Shown here: piece by piece, positions 38,001 to 44,500 of the stretch
Numbering within the stretch: position 1 is the stretch's first letter
Layout: each line of letters opens with the position of its first letter
Assembly (NCBI GenBank): GCA_937929835.1
Contig: CALFUU010000057.1
Location: 1 to 64,000, forward strand
Reading direction: 5' to 3'
DNA length: 64,000 nucleotides
Origin: an uncultured Saprospiraceae bacterium
GTDB taxonomy: Bacteria; Bacteroidota; Bacteroidia; Chitinophagales; Saprospiraceae
Translations under genes and position numbers: made by a program
Notes under the pieces: generated by a model
The model's database searches: none
What the model saw: the letters and a program-made list of their open reading frames with translations, nothing else
Told to the model about the DNA's origin: nothing

Positions 38001-40940
38001 GGACCGTCTTGCAAAGGCACGAGGATTTTTGGTCAACGGTAGTAGCCATGTCATATGGATAGAATCCCCGATCTCAAAATTAAAGTGATTCCTTATTTGC
38101 TCTAGACAATCGCTCTCTTCCCAACTACTGACTTCTGTCCCTCGACAATCTTCTAGAATATTAAAGTTACGCAGATAGAATCCAAACAAGCTACCATCGT
38201 GGTAATCAAAAGAACTTCCACAAAATGGCGTATTGAATACACCTTCATACGGGGTCTCCGCAGCATAAGCCAAAAAACCCGTCGAACCAGACACATCAGG
38301 ATCATCCAGACAATCAGAAAATTGCGAAGGATCTAACTCCATTCTCGCACTTCCTGGCTTATTATATTCGATAGAAAGGAGCTCCGTACCACTGGCATCT
38401 ATAGTCAATTCTGTCTCATCCGTACGCCACCCATTTATACCTAAAGTTGTCGCATTGGCAACAAAAAATAATTGATATGATTCACTTATGGATTCTTCAG
38501 AATTGAAGACCATCCACCCCTCATAGAGCATCGTATCACAGGGTAAAAATCTATTGAGATCATTGGGTGCAATATCTTCTCTATCTCTTTTAGTCGTTGA
38601 CGAAGGATCCGTATAACCCGTATTCCATCTACTTACTGTGCCTCCACTTGCTATATCACAATCACAACCGCAATCAGTAGGATCGGCGCGCATCGTCACT
38701 TGCTCGCAAGCCTTAACTATTGTACAACTACAATCAGGGGTTTCACATTTTTCTATGGCTTGGTGGGTAGCAACTACAAATTGGGGAGGCACGCATAACG
38801 CCGTGTCTAGACTGATCTGGTAACTAAAACAAATGGTATCGCCTATAACCGAACTACCCATAGGCAGATTGAGCGATCTTGCGCCTTCTGATATAGTTGT
38901 GAAAGTGCCATTGACACCACTTTGCGTTACAGCACCATTAACGGTTACTTGTCCACTACCTGCTACAAATTCAAAATCCTGAACGATATGTGTAGAGCCC
39001 GAAATCAATACTTCAAGTTCATTGGAAGCAAAATCAGCTCCGCAAGGAATAACGTTTTCTTGCTCGTAGACATAGCAAAACTCTAAGGTTCTTGTCTGTA
39101 CTGGTCTAGGATTGCAAGCTCCATCGTTACCGAAAGTGCCAAAATCATAACCGAAAAAACTATTATTAATAAGCGTAGTCCCTTCCATTGCGAGGTAGGT
39201 TGCTCCATTAATGATGCTGAATTCTGTCACATCAGGAGAAAAACTGAAAGCTTGCCCACAATCTCTTCTAGCGGCAATGAATAGTTCTGCAAAGGAGCAA
39301 TCTATACTCGAGCATTGTAGAGAATTGGGATCATTAGGTGCTGCGCAGCTGAACTCTAAAAACACCTGCCCATTAAACACCTCACCACCAGGTAGGTCAT
39401 CAAAGAACCCATCACCATCGGCATCAGTCATACCTCCTGGCCCGTCAGGATCAGTCGTAATATTTGTAAAATCAACTATGAGATCACCATTGACCCAAGT
39501 CGTCGATTCGTCTGGCAAAGCAGTACCATTCATAATGACGGCACCTACGACCAAGGAACTTTGATCACATGTTTCAAAGCCCAATGTGACATCAGTAAAA
39601 AGGCCAGAAGCAGAATCTTGTACAGCTGTATTCGTACCAGGCTGAGCAGCATAAAAAGTTATGTCAAGGACACCAGGGTCTCCACATACAGCAGGATCAG
39701 TTTGTTTGATCAGTGTTGCAAAGGGTTCTGGTCTGAGCGATGGACGGATCCTGACCTCTGATTGTTGTGTTATCGTCTGACAGAATTCATCATTACAGCC
39801 ATAAGAAGTTTTAAACTCTAAAACTTGCGTATTCTCCAATGGGCAATCATCCACTTGATAGCATAATTCAATATTTACCCGCTCATTTTCATCAAAATTC
39901 TCGTCTGCTGGATTAGAGTTGGCGTTGTCCACAAAGTACGAGCCATCTATCTGAACAGTCAGCGTAGAGTCTGCACCGTCGTAATTATAAGGAATGGCAC
40001 GACCATTCACTTCGATAGAATTTAATTGCAATTCATTAGCGAGGTCAAGTCCGCAGATGGAAAAATCAAGATCTTCGGTGTAGGCTCCAATACCATCCTG
40101 CGATAACGAAATGATATGACAATATTCTTCTTCTAAAGTCGACAGGGTCACATTAGGCACAGATCGATAATTTAACACCGGTTCTCGCATTGTGGAGTTA
40201 TAAACACGTGTCGGAAATGACTTTTGACGGCAAGTCTGTATGTTGCCAAAAGTATCTTGAAAAGTAAAATTATATTCTACATCCACCCTATACTGCAATC
40301 CGTTGATCTGAGCATCACAAGTCGCTTCCACGCCTACATAAGCCACCATAATGGCATCTGTTATACCTTCTAGCAGGAAGGAGGGCTTCAATGGATCAGG
40401 GTCGAGATTACTAATTGTCGTACCAGAATAATGCGTCAGTTCAAATCCCGCATATTGCATCCCTTGGCTAAAGGTCAGGGTCATCTGGGCACCCAATATA
40501 TCGCCGGGTTCTTCTATAAAGATGACATAGGCCAAAGTGTCGGGTCTTCCACACATCACAAGCTCGTCAGTATTGGCAAATCCTGCAACATCGATGAGTT
40601 CTACTGTTTTGATATCTGGGCACAGAGCCATTGGGTCCATCACTTTGAGTTGCGACTCTACCTCGTAGTCAGTTGGTACAGTATGCATACTGATTTGACT
40701 TTTGAGGGCTTCTATTTCTTTTTGGATTTTTGGTAAAGAATTTTTATCCAGATTCTTTAGTTTGTACAATGCATTGAGTTGCTCTAGGAGCGGAGCGATA
40801 CTATCAAGAGTTTCTGGTTGTGCAATTTGATAAACAGTAGTATAGGAATTTTTATTTTCATCACTTGCTTGATAAGCAACAACTGCCAATATTGAAAATG
40901 AGAAAATAGAGATACTTAGCCCTAAAAGTGACTTTAACAT
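23064..40940 (-). CDS. Giant T9SS surface protein with 19 SprB repeats and 12 DUF11 repeats
   Basis: 5958 residues from the ATG at 40940. A signal peptide (about 1-25) is followed by a short coiled coil (about 44-85, containing IQKEIEALKSQIS), unusual for a T9SS adhesin. Residues about 90-2070 are Cys-containing beta-rich domains I cannot assign. Two DUF11 domains lie at about 2074-2360. Nineteen SprB repeats of about 77 residues follow (about 2440-3920), typified by GGTAPYEYSLDG, LTAGDYTVTVRD and NGC. Ten more DUF11 domains (about 3920-5440) have Asp/Glu/Asn-rich linkers. The end is the family module: a fragment of the shared core (CWGYINVED), Cna-B-like domain (about 5551), dockerin-like (about 5611-5671, canonical loop DIDRSSQVDGVD), cohesin-like (about 5744-5864) and type A sorting domain ending KKMILLD. 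SprB is the gliding adhesin of Flavobacterium johnsoniae; a similar adhesin role is inference. Confidence 0.93.
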   Translation of the reverse strand: MLKSLLGLSISIFSFSILAVVAYQASDENKNSYTTVYQIAQPETLDSIAPLLEQLNALYKLKNLDKNSLPKIQKEIEALKSQISMHTVPTDYEVESQLKVMDPMALCPDIKTVELIDVAGFANTDELVMCGRPDTLAYVIFIEEPGDILGAQMTLTFSQGMQYAGFELTHYSGTTISNLDPDPLKPSFLLEGITDAIMVAYVGVEATCDAQINGLQYRVDVEYNFTFQDTFGNIQTCRQKSFPTRVYNSTMREPVLNYRSVPNVTLSTLEEEYCHIISLSQDGIGAYTEDLDFSICGLDLANELQLNSIEVNGRAIPYNYDGADSTLTVQIDGSYFVDNANSNPADENFDENERVNIELCYQVDDCPLENTQVLEFKTSYGCNDEFCQTITQQSEVRIRPSLRPEPFATLIKQTDPAVCGDPGVLDITFYAAQPGTNTAVQDSASGLFTDVTLGFETCDQSSLVVGAVIMNGTALPDESTTWVNGDLIVDFTNITTDPDGPGGMTDADGDGFFDDLPGGEVFNGQVFLEFSCAAPNDPNSLQCSSIDCSFAELFIAARRDCGQAFSFSPDVTEFSIINGATYLAMEGTTLINNSFFGYDFGTFGNDGACNPRPVQTRTLEFCYVYEQENVIPCGADFASNELEVLISGSTHIVQDFEFVAGSGQVTVNGAVTQSGVNGTFTTISEGARSLNLPMGSSVIGDTICFSYQISLDTALCVPPQFVVATHQAIEKCETPDCSCTIVKACEQVTMRADPTDCGCDCDIASGGTVSRWNTGYTDPSSTTKRDREDIAPNDLNRFLPCDTMLYEGWMVFNSEESISESYQLFFVANATTLGINGWRTDETELTIDASGTELLSIEYNKPGSARMELDPSQFSDCLDDPDVSGSTGFLAYAAETPYEGVFNTPFCGSSFDYHDGSLFGFYLRNFNILEDCRGTEVSSWEESDCLEQIRNHFNFEIGDSIHMTWLLPLTKNPRAFARRSVDPNFNFQPPQILNVAAGHYIDPFDTDCLVSLTNCRENTPYQTFCPQDINAITEMELDDCGGTVVHRFNVVQSTPVNWYENEYRPYFKMEDISVPIFSPSMYCGNARLITSGGVEYPLTVKEFVNHECVSVGVDEYCSVSDGSQGTITFNPLTDGFPGLAVGYGGLIDSFRIEYDLCRICPAELSDVSEYQISYDYRICDPLNGACFRCWVRADGTYNQLPTICSRTDSDLLNHNVSYYDAFDLDTLYVFQESSEDFTLTDNSNGFPPLELDIDRNIMASGAPGISVEENLVTICSDGTDLSEEIHKGVTGSVSVQNSVIFQGVTDTSGNPIASTFSSTDATSSTYAFELPDLAPGDCVDVLILTTLAYCPVEPEVAEICLNVTSGCLDREVLAAVVPNATGCNEAELCYMYITEESGLQATFIEDGNNEYPLCGTIPISFFVKNVKLATLTDLALELEIPIQGINIVPGSFMASYPNSGDLNGTFYAIPDPSVNGNILTYAEDADFSTYIHQNGLPGVAATQDSNHITITFLLETGCDSFLSGSYATLEATASDPCSPEILSSGVVNSDQLIVQDANPNDFAKILVTAEPSEAFCGQSDPEFTITGLNISEKPSGDSVEMCIVLPDVLDYIPGSMRYVIPADQSVGVETVTMIGTSTEVCFAGYNNMPVGGQFTLNFDANFDVDTPCGDHGIGVQIKELRPQQPCTDGSFCDVYVQSSVNDQFDVSLKGPLQTAELKLFSDCATDENFVTLCYEALLENPGLDYSGTVTVDLHEDLDNNFIYDFYDPLLDSQVFPGTFVTAGESIILEGCFDVPVAKACPVILNVRYETECNCDNNTTPFTQVIPSFAIDLPSSIFLCPDEKLTLDSCGNYLIQFDPAANVMTTSGTGTLEIMLVDPSVSTEMSISGVAGACDFNQIYTIEGIELLDLALEEATTCQDVPLTFEVDLPSRYQDFAEVTWSPDTLLDDNTLLDPIFSAENPGDYTYALELVFSETCTLNQEYIITVFPNGDIGIRGDTLICFDYAPGTAYATPGFDTYEWFRILGGFEIIQASTSVPEWTGPLKEGKYIVKGFSSTQQCPSVSDTLCLSTKPCHDLEFTKTVVNLPDPFTLGSAVTYELVVCNVYDSDVGLIFDATDVQIVDQLPGGVTYLSHTHTNGSYSPGSNEWDIDLVESGTCDTLLIEVAVDDYGCIINDAQVTSHDKEDVDSTPNNDDGDQSEDDEDWGKVEVDTFDLSLTKALSPLQTVPVTIGSAVTYEIEVCNQGEVDAYDIQVVDYVPTGMMVSDPSWSVGGATDEYFITVSGPITPGNCQKIPLVMTVVSDPNMANITNFAEISEAEDANGNNPPDLDSTPDNDPDNDGLVIDQEVTSVNGDEDDHDPASIPFVIVECTIANNIPVCPETPMMFIEIGENNVAWKWSGPDGFTSSTKEVTIDPPVAGMYNVTVTDANGLTSMCSIEAEVYPELQLQGTIINVSCNGGEDGALNLDVLGGTAPFSYDWSHNGPQSPDTDSQDVEGLKAGAYSVVVQDANGCINEIKFDIEEPDELECRASATNLLCNGDDTGEILTQVRGGVMPYEYALDGAPWASGNTSTGVAAGPHTVTVRDANGCLTNCEVTLKEPDVLTCSVMIMDASDCSADNGTVQVIPQGGTPAYQYQLDDGAFQTSSIFSDLSPGTYALTVLDANGCTTTCVTTLTEPGQPACTILEKTDVTCNQGTDGALTIAATGGSGSYEYSFDGMSWQTSQVFNNLSSGLQVVTVRNSDSPNCTSTCTAVLTEPSPISCALSATEVSCNGFSDATIMVAPSGGLGNYEYSIVGTTVIQTTQVFEDLSAGSYTIEITDNGDEFCAATCSITIVEPQSLVCSLDTRLALCNGEATGSITINSAGGTTPYEYSLDGGPWQPGNVFVNLDAGNYTVTTRDANGCLATCAGVVSEPTALACATTFNDLSDCEVIDGSVFVFAAGGVTPYQYAIDGGTYQASTDFTNLMAGTHIVSVRDANGCVTTCEVSLNAPSAPKCTITATVNIDCNGESTGSITVSGSEGTAPYEFSLDNLSWQTTTHFNGLTAGMYPVYVRNASSPRCVSMCATELTEPAELTCSASSTDVLCKGGNTGTATLVVDGGVAPYAYRWSDGQLVESATDLAAGYYEVTVTDENGCSTTCGVEVLEPELLTCVLSSTRLACNGDVDARIIVTAAGGSGNYEYSLNGTAYQPGNTFFDLDADVYNVTVRDENECTSVCSIAISEPTALSCTTTKTDVTDCLISDGTVSVHIEGGTAPFTYSIDNGVRQDSDTFTGLGAGSYILEVTDANGCTSTCAATVEAPSAPMCAIAFISDISCKNGDDGSISVVASAGSGAYEFSLNSGDFQSSPDFINLTAGDYTVTVRNMENPMCISTCFTSLTEPEQLVCTTTGTPVSCKSGADGQAMVLPQGGTTFYTYLWSNGSTSNTANNLTAGTYMVTVTDAQGCTAVCSSEIQEPTVLEFTTNVVDVECNGDASGIIIVNPQGATAPYDYSLDGQPWQPGNIFVGIEAGTHVITVRDNNSCFLSAVVVVDEPSPVSCSLTARDVSDCGVSDGVIIANGVGGVSSYTYSLDGGSFITNNIFTGLMPGHHIVTIQDGNECTSSCEVFVDAPMTPMCQITNVVDVECYGFSTGEVSVIGMDGTAPYEFSIDNSSWQSSGSFSALASGIYTVYVRNSGSPLCVSTCSFQIEQPEELQCQLLSNDPLCYGASDGNITVLAAEGTPSYEYSLNGSPWQPSPVFFDLSAGDYEVTIRDRNDCTITCEITLVQPPLLECTTTVVDLLCKGDASGMITLEGTGGVSPYDYNIDGGFWQDANSFSGLSGGDYVVYIRDEHDCVSSCLATINEPPLLECSLVELIPESCAFNDGRIEVAGSGGTLPLTYSIDGGTTVQTTGLFTGLTLGTYTITIIDANGCVATCIYEIVPDCFDLALTKKLATPGPYTYGQTVIFDIEVINQGNIDATDIEVTDHLPCGFSYDPGLLTNLSNNWTLFVTSFPMTTINSLLAQSRKTLQIEVTVEMCTDINGHVNVAEISEAYDGLGDPIDDVDSQPDFNPNNDAGGEHNEPSNNQEDGNGTDDEDDHDPEFVPIFDVSLEKDLVTEGPYQYGQLLEFSIEVCNQSSPPMTNVTIVDHIPVGYSYADANNSGWSQVDAATSTDVSYTLAGPIAGGACMSVPIFLTLEMAGGVDDWKNIAEITLIQDENGKDVDDVDSDENNDDGDQSEDDEDYADPEITDVALVKTTTATGPFAYGDTVTYDIEVYNQGNVDLYNIEVNDFLPCGQAYLGVNSPLWTIDSGTSVATATLAGPILPGDSATISIAVEVQACTSDPNAAWTNIAEIASFEDKDGQDISDEDIDSDADDDPSNDVTEDNTTDNAGGDEDDNDPETIEIYDLAQIKQLVTAPPYRYGDLLEYSICVINQGNVTANSYTLTDHLPSGLGFAAADNLGWDATNAPIYDFEITTPLVSGDTICISKFVTFEMTSGGANNYLNISEISEADGEDADSNPDNDPDNDGHSTDDSYEDEEDDHDPENFEVVDLALSKTTIDEGPFAYGDAITFDINVYNQGNVDMYNVVVNDFIPCGYEYLMSNDGTWLYDGTSRATTTIAGPISAGSSETVSITLTIQECVSDDAWKNVAEIENMEDINGNDRTDDDVDSDGDDDPDNDGEMEDNVTNGDNGDEDDSDFEEPEIFDLSQDKTLVTSSPYGYGDLLEYSVCVTNQGNVTAQNIVVTDYLPSGLSFDAAINSDWDGTNPSTPMFTFPNLVAPLDTVCVTIYVTVEQRDGGPDSYTNTTEITDSEDEEGEERKDVDSTEDDDPDNDPEEEDDHDEETFALVDLALCKTTIEEGPFAYGDAITFDINVYNQGNVDMYNVVINDFIPCGYEYLISNDGTWLYDGTSRATTTIAGPIAAGSSETVSITLTIQECVSREAWKNVAEIESMEDQEGNDRTDDDVDSDGDDNPDNDGEMEDNVTNGDNGDEDDSDSEEPEIFDLALIKTTSLSTPQALGDKVVFTISIVNHGNVPSTNILINEYLPAGFAFDPVDNPGWDAAFAPVYTYLVDQVVDIGDTLAVPFVGILQLASGGLDAYTNAAEIGSAADENGGDRSMDDADSMPDSDSDNDGDNRGDNDNSFDDSNNGGEDDYDEELVQVVDIALRKTTVTSGEYTYGQQVTFAIELVNQGIFDLYNVKVNDFIPCGFEYLADNNVGWSYDNVRHIASRVFPGPLLGQSTDTLYITLELAPCLSAGAYTNTAEVESMEDRDGNDVTGTDVDSVADADPSNDGTMENDDTDNNNGDEDDSDFESLEIFDLALIKQLVTEPMYAPGDILEYAIAVHNQGTVPATNIVVWDHLPAGLSGMGLNPGWTRTGSSYSTTIDEIIIPGESLTVSFFAEINFVGTDQENYTNYSEIGSATDLIGDNRTDADSTPDNDPDNDGIPLDDQLNDKGDEDDHDPEIIVITQDFIPDCVFECQLACVFEVNLSLSSTDCEALITPANLIAGLDPACAYDDYYQLTLIDEAGNHIADNIITAEHIGQRVRFRITNQCGNSCWGYINVEDRNGNCSQQNVSIVGNISTESYQTIEAVLVEMSVNMPVSYTDEEGNYAFGDMPSGGAYQVIPSKNDDPKNGISTLDLILIQRHILGVKKFDSPYQYIAADIDRSSQVDGVDLIELRKLILGIYDDFPDNESWRFIDDAFEFAQIENPWVSVFPELYTISILDTDMEIDFIGVKVGDINGDVEANHLDAVIDARSSRWPLVFRYDEGSASKGEVLSIPIYASNYEQVSGWQGTFMGTGAKLLGVESRALDIGNKVSHLDDVSNSLTVSYGSVELEEFDESTVLFELIVEATGVSPYSKLIELNSSITVSEGYRSFDQIVNLELEAKATGLQIDFIKPNPWKTVTDIEITLDKAGRARLEFYDVSGRLVLVKSDEYEVGSHTIRLWREEFPAAGMLYVKLISGGMTTEKKMILLD
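25989..26446 (-). repeat. Near-identical direct repeat, copy 1 (458 bp)
   Basis: This segment matches 26883-27340 at a constant offset of 894 bp without indels. By eye I count about 30 differences, roughly 93 percent identity. It covers one DUF11 domain end and its acidic linker. Confidence 0.9.
26883..27340 (-). repeat. Near-identical direct repeat, copy 2 (458 bp)
   Basis: Partner of 25989-26446, offset 894 bp. It encodes the matching domain (DAITFDINVYNQGNVDMYN), nearly identical in protein. The much higher identity than elsewhere in the array points to a recent duplication or conversion of a two-domain block. Confidence 0.9.
29190..33617 (-). repeat. Array of nineteen SprB repeats with four-unit periodicity
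   Basis: Nineteen units of about 77-78 codons. Units 3, 7, 11 and 15 are a variant with a D-[ALV]-[ST]-D-C motif and no Gly after Cys; unit 19 is a related unit. Units 4, 8, 12 and 16 start P-x-C-x-I and end with RN...C...C. The unit 4, 8, 12 and 16 starts are at 32906, 31964, 31037 and 30110, which are 942, 927 and 927 bp apart. Confidence 0.9.
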
Positions 40941-41087
40941 AACACCGAAATTTGAAAAAATGACTTGACCTTAATAAACACTAGCTAGACGCTTCCCATA
41001 AGACATAGGAATCTAGCGTCTAGGACTATCTTAGCTTTTCTGTTGTGGGATGGATATTTTAGGGTGTAAAAAGCTGATATCCAACTA

Positions 41088-41116
41088 CGAATATATAACA
41101 ATAATTCATAATATGT
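41088..41116 (-). promoter_or_regulatory. Promoter with shared palindrome, copy 3 (SprB-repeat giant)
   Basis: The right arm TAATATGT (41109-41116) is perfect; the left arm is degenerate (ATATATAA for ACATATTA, 6 of 8), with the ten-base spacing retained. On the minus strand a box TATATTCG (41088-41095, one mismatch to TAnnTTTG) overlaps the palindrome in the same register as copies 1 and 4. It lies about 150 bp before the ATG at 40940. Confidence 0.55.
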
Positions 41117-41475
41117 TATTTTTAGTAATTGCTCCTAGTTCCAATACAGGAGCTTTAGAAGAGCTCTACTCACTAAATTCTATTGCTTTAAAAATTATGG
41201 CGCCTGACGAAATGGGATGTTGGTAAGATCAGATATTCCAATAGCTCAACGATGTGCACACATAAGCGAGAAAACTTAAGTAATCAATTTTCCATTATAC
41301 AAAATCTGGAGGTTATCGGCCTTGCTGCTTTTATCAAGGCCCAACGTAAAACTGGCGTGACTACGTTATTCTTATCACGATTGAGGCTAGTAGGCTTTAC
41401 TTTGATTCCTAGCAAAGCTTATTGATTTCGGATCAGCGTCAAGATTGTAAGGTTCTATAAGATTGCTAGGGACAT

Positions 41476-41510
41476 AAAAAAAGGCATCACGAATGTCGTA
41501 ATGCCTTTTT
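41476..41510 (-). terminator. Rho-independent terminator of the 1568-residue T9SS gene
   Basis: On the minus strand AAGGCATTACGA pairs with TCGTGATGCCTT (12 bp with one T-G pair) around a three-base loop, followed by a run of T residues. It lies 84 bp after the stop codon at 41594. Confidence 0.88.
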
Positions 41511-41593
41511 GCCTTTGGGATAAGGGAGTAACTATACTATAGTTATCTCATTATATAAAGATCAAGTATTGTGCCGAAATGGCCTACAACCAC

Positions 41594-44500
41594 TTAGAGT
41601 CTTATCATTTTGAAATCATAGACACCAGCTGCTGTCACCATTTTGATATAGATCACGCCTTTACTGTTTAAGTTGTCTCCATCAATTTGGATTCTACCTT
41701 TCCCTGAATTATAATATCCAGACTTGGTGTGTAGAAGTTTCCCTTGCGTATCGTAAAACTGAAACTCCACATCGCCCGCTTCTGACAAGATAAACTCAAT
41801 ATCTGTGTAGTGGACAAATGGATTTGGATTAGCGTTAAGAATTTTATTTGACCTACTAGACGCATTTACCTCTAAGTACAGAGGTACCTCTTCATTGTAT
41901 CCTCTATAAGCTTCCGCTCTCGTTAGGTCAGAATTGAGCTCAAAACTAGAAGCAGTAAAGCTGCCCTTAGCCTTTACATCTATTTCAAACAATACTACAT
42001 CCGAGTCATAATCTTTTACTTCCTTATCGAAGACGCTAAAGGACATTGCGCCAGAAGTATGATGTACATTGTCATCTGTTATGGTCACTGCTGCTGATCG
42101 CACCCCAGTAATCTCGACTAGATTGTCATCATAGGATAAAGTTCCTTGAAATCCTGAAATCCTTTCATAATTACTTGCAGTTATAACAAGCGTCTCCGTC
42201 TGCCCCTCTGACATTGACAACTCCTCTATATGAAGCACGAGCGGCCATCTCTGAGATCTAAGATCGATATGCGCCTCTCTTGCATAAGAGACAAAACTGT
42301 TATCTACATCTCCAATCTTTACTCCAATAAAATCCACATCCATATCGCTAGAGAGTGAGGTAATCGTATAAGATTCAAACAAGGAACTACTCCAAGGATT
42401 CGTCTCATCTGCAAACTCTCTAGTTGTATCAAAGAATCTCCAACTGGTATTTTCAGGTAGATCATCGTAGATACCTAGGATAAGTTTTCGCAACTCTATC
42501 AGGTCTAAGCCATCTATACCTTCACTAGAATTGACGTCCGCAGCTAGTAGTTTGTATGGACTATCTAGCGGCTCGATGTCCAGTATATGTCGTTGGATAA
42601 GAATTAAGTCCAATGTACTGACCCCATTAAGATAGTCAACATCTTTCTCAGGTACAACTTGATATGAACCACCTAACGGCATAGGATCAAAGGCATATTG
42701 TCCTTCACTATCCGTCATTTCTTGACCCATTACAGGGCCCATATCAACAGAAACTTCTTCTACAATTTGATGATCTTCTGTCTGTACTCTTCCGCTGACA
42801 GTCACTAAATTGCCCTGAACCGGTGTACCACAATCGACAGTCAGCGTCGTGATGCAACTGCCTTTTCTTGTAATATCGTGAGCAGGATCTAGCATCACCC
42901 AGAGTGATACGGGTTGCGTAAGCGAAGTGCCACATAGATGTGTAATCGTATTTTGCGTGCCATCTTCGCTGAAGCTCAATATCAAATCGCTCGCAGGGTG
43001 ACATTGGTGCGAGCTGCCTGCATTTATATCTGAAGGAAATATAGTTGCTGTCTCTCCAGCACCTACCGTTACCGTATAATTGGATAAACAGACTGGCTTG
43101 GGCGCCTTTGTACTTTCTACAAAAAAGGTTTGGCTAAAGCTACCAGATGCATTACAACCATCACTGGCTGTCCATTGCATCCTATACTCTCCCACTGGCA
43201 ATACGCCAGTGAATGTATAGTCCGATCCTGTAGCAACCACAGCATTCTGATCTACATTTACTAATGAATAAGACCATACTAAGTTAGCTGTACATCCAGA
43301 AGTAGCTGAGGCAGAAACGGTAAGACTTCGCTGACAATCTAGAGAGGCTGTCAGGAAGGTCAATGGAGAACTCGCCGTAACAACTGTCATCGCATCTCCA
43401 ATAGTAGTAATACGCTGTACTTGCTGATAAGTCTTAAAGGTACCATCTGCAGCTCGACTGCACCAATCTATTACTGTCCACGTTCTTGTGACACTGAGAC
43501 AACCAGACTGTCCTACCACTACATCATCAAAATCAAAACCGAGCTGTGAGCAAGTACCTGAACTCTGAATCGTCGGCGTAGAACCTAAAGCCGTAGGCAA
43601 CAGTTGTGCAACTGAACAAATACCACTTAGGTCTAAAATATCTTCTGGCCATACGATATTGGCATCGACAGGTGATTGATTCTCTACGATTATCTGTTGG
43701 TCACACGTCGCCAAAACTTCTGTACTCGTTTGCAGACTAAAAGTCTTTATGACTGTCCCTAATCCACAAACATTTAAGTTGGAATTATTGAAAGTCGTGA
43801 TCATTGTGCCTACGTCTTGGCAATCACCAGTTATGCCCACAGTACCTGTATCCAAACTCTCTACGTCAGTCATACAATCTACTGTAAGATGAGGAGGACA
43901 AGTCAGCACCGGGGCAAAACCTTGTACTTCTACTCTGACCATACAATCTGAAGAGTTGCCTCCTGCATCGATCGCTCGAAAGACGACCATCTCTTCGCCG
44001 CCCATATCCATACAACAGAACTGTACATAAGGTGTACAGAGATCCTCTTCGCTAAGGTAAGAGACGCCATCTATTATTGTTCCTGACAGATTAGATAAAG
44101 GGCAAGCTACTTTATAGTTAGACATTAAAACATACTCTATACCGTTGACTACAGTATCCACTGGCAAGTTTCTATATAGCTCCAAATCGGACATCCTTAC
44201 AGCACAAGTGGTTATAGCGCTGCATTCGTCCCAACTACCATCGTCGAAGGTCTGTGATCTTACAAGCGTCTGTCCAGAAGAACCCATACTCACTACCGTC
44301 GTCTGCTCACAAATAGCTACGGGTTGGATACCATCTTGTAAGGTGATATCAATGGTACAAGTTTCTCTGTTCCCACAGTCATCTGAGATTTCATAAGTGA
44401 CTTCATTGAGACCATGTACGAGATTAACTTCTATACCCTCAGCTACGGAACCGTCCATCGTAAAAACGCCTAGAGGCGTAAAGGCTCTAACATTTACTCC

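Larger units (their letters stand above)
40941..41593. other. Long intergenic region upstream of the SprB-repeat giant
   Basis: It contains the terminator of the 1568-residue gene (41476-41510), the promoter/palindrome (41088-41116) and a long hairpin in the leader at 40985-41023 (CTAGACGC/GCGTCTAG outer stem with a further inner stem). The stretch 41117-41475 has no gene that I can support. It contains a 7-bp hairpin GGCCTTG/CAAGGCC at 41318-41341 and only very short open frames on either strand. Confidence 0.65.

Noticed and set aside
41117-41475. Possible small gene or gene remnant in the longest gap
   Set aside because: The best frame on the minus strand is about 30 codons without a start codon, and plus-strand frames are shorter; no recognisable motif.
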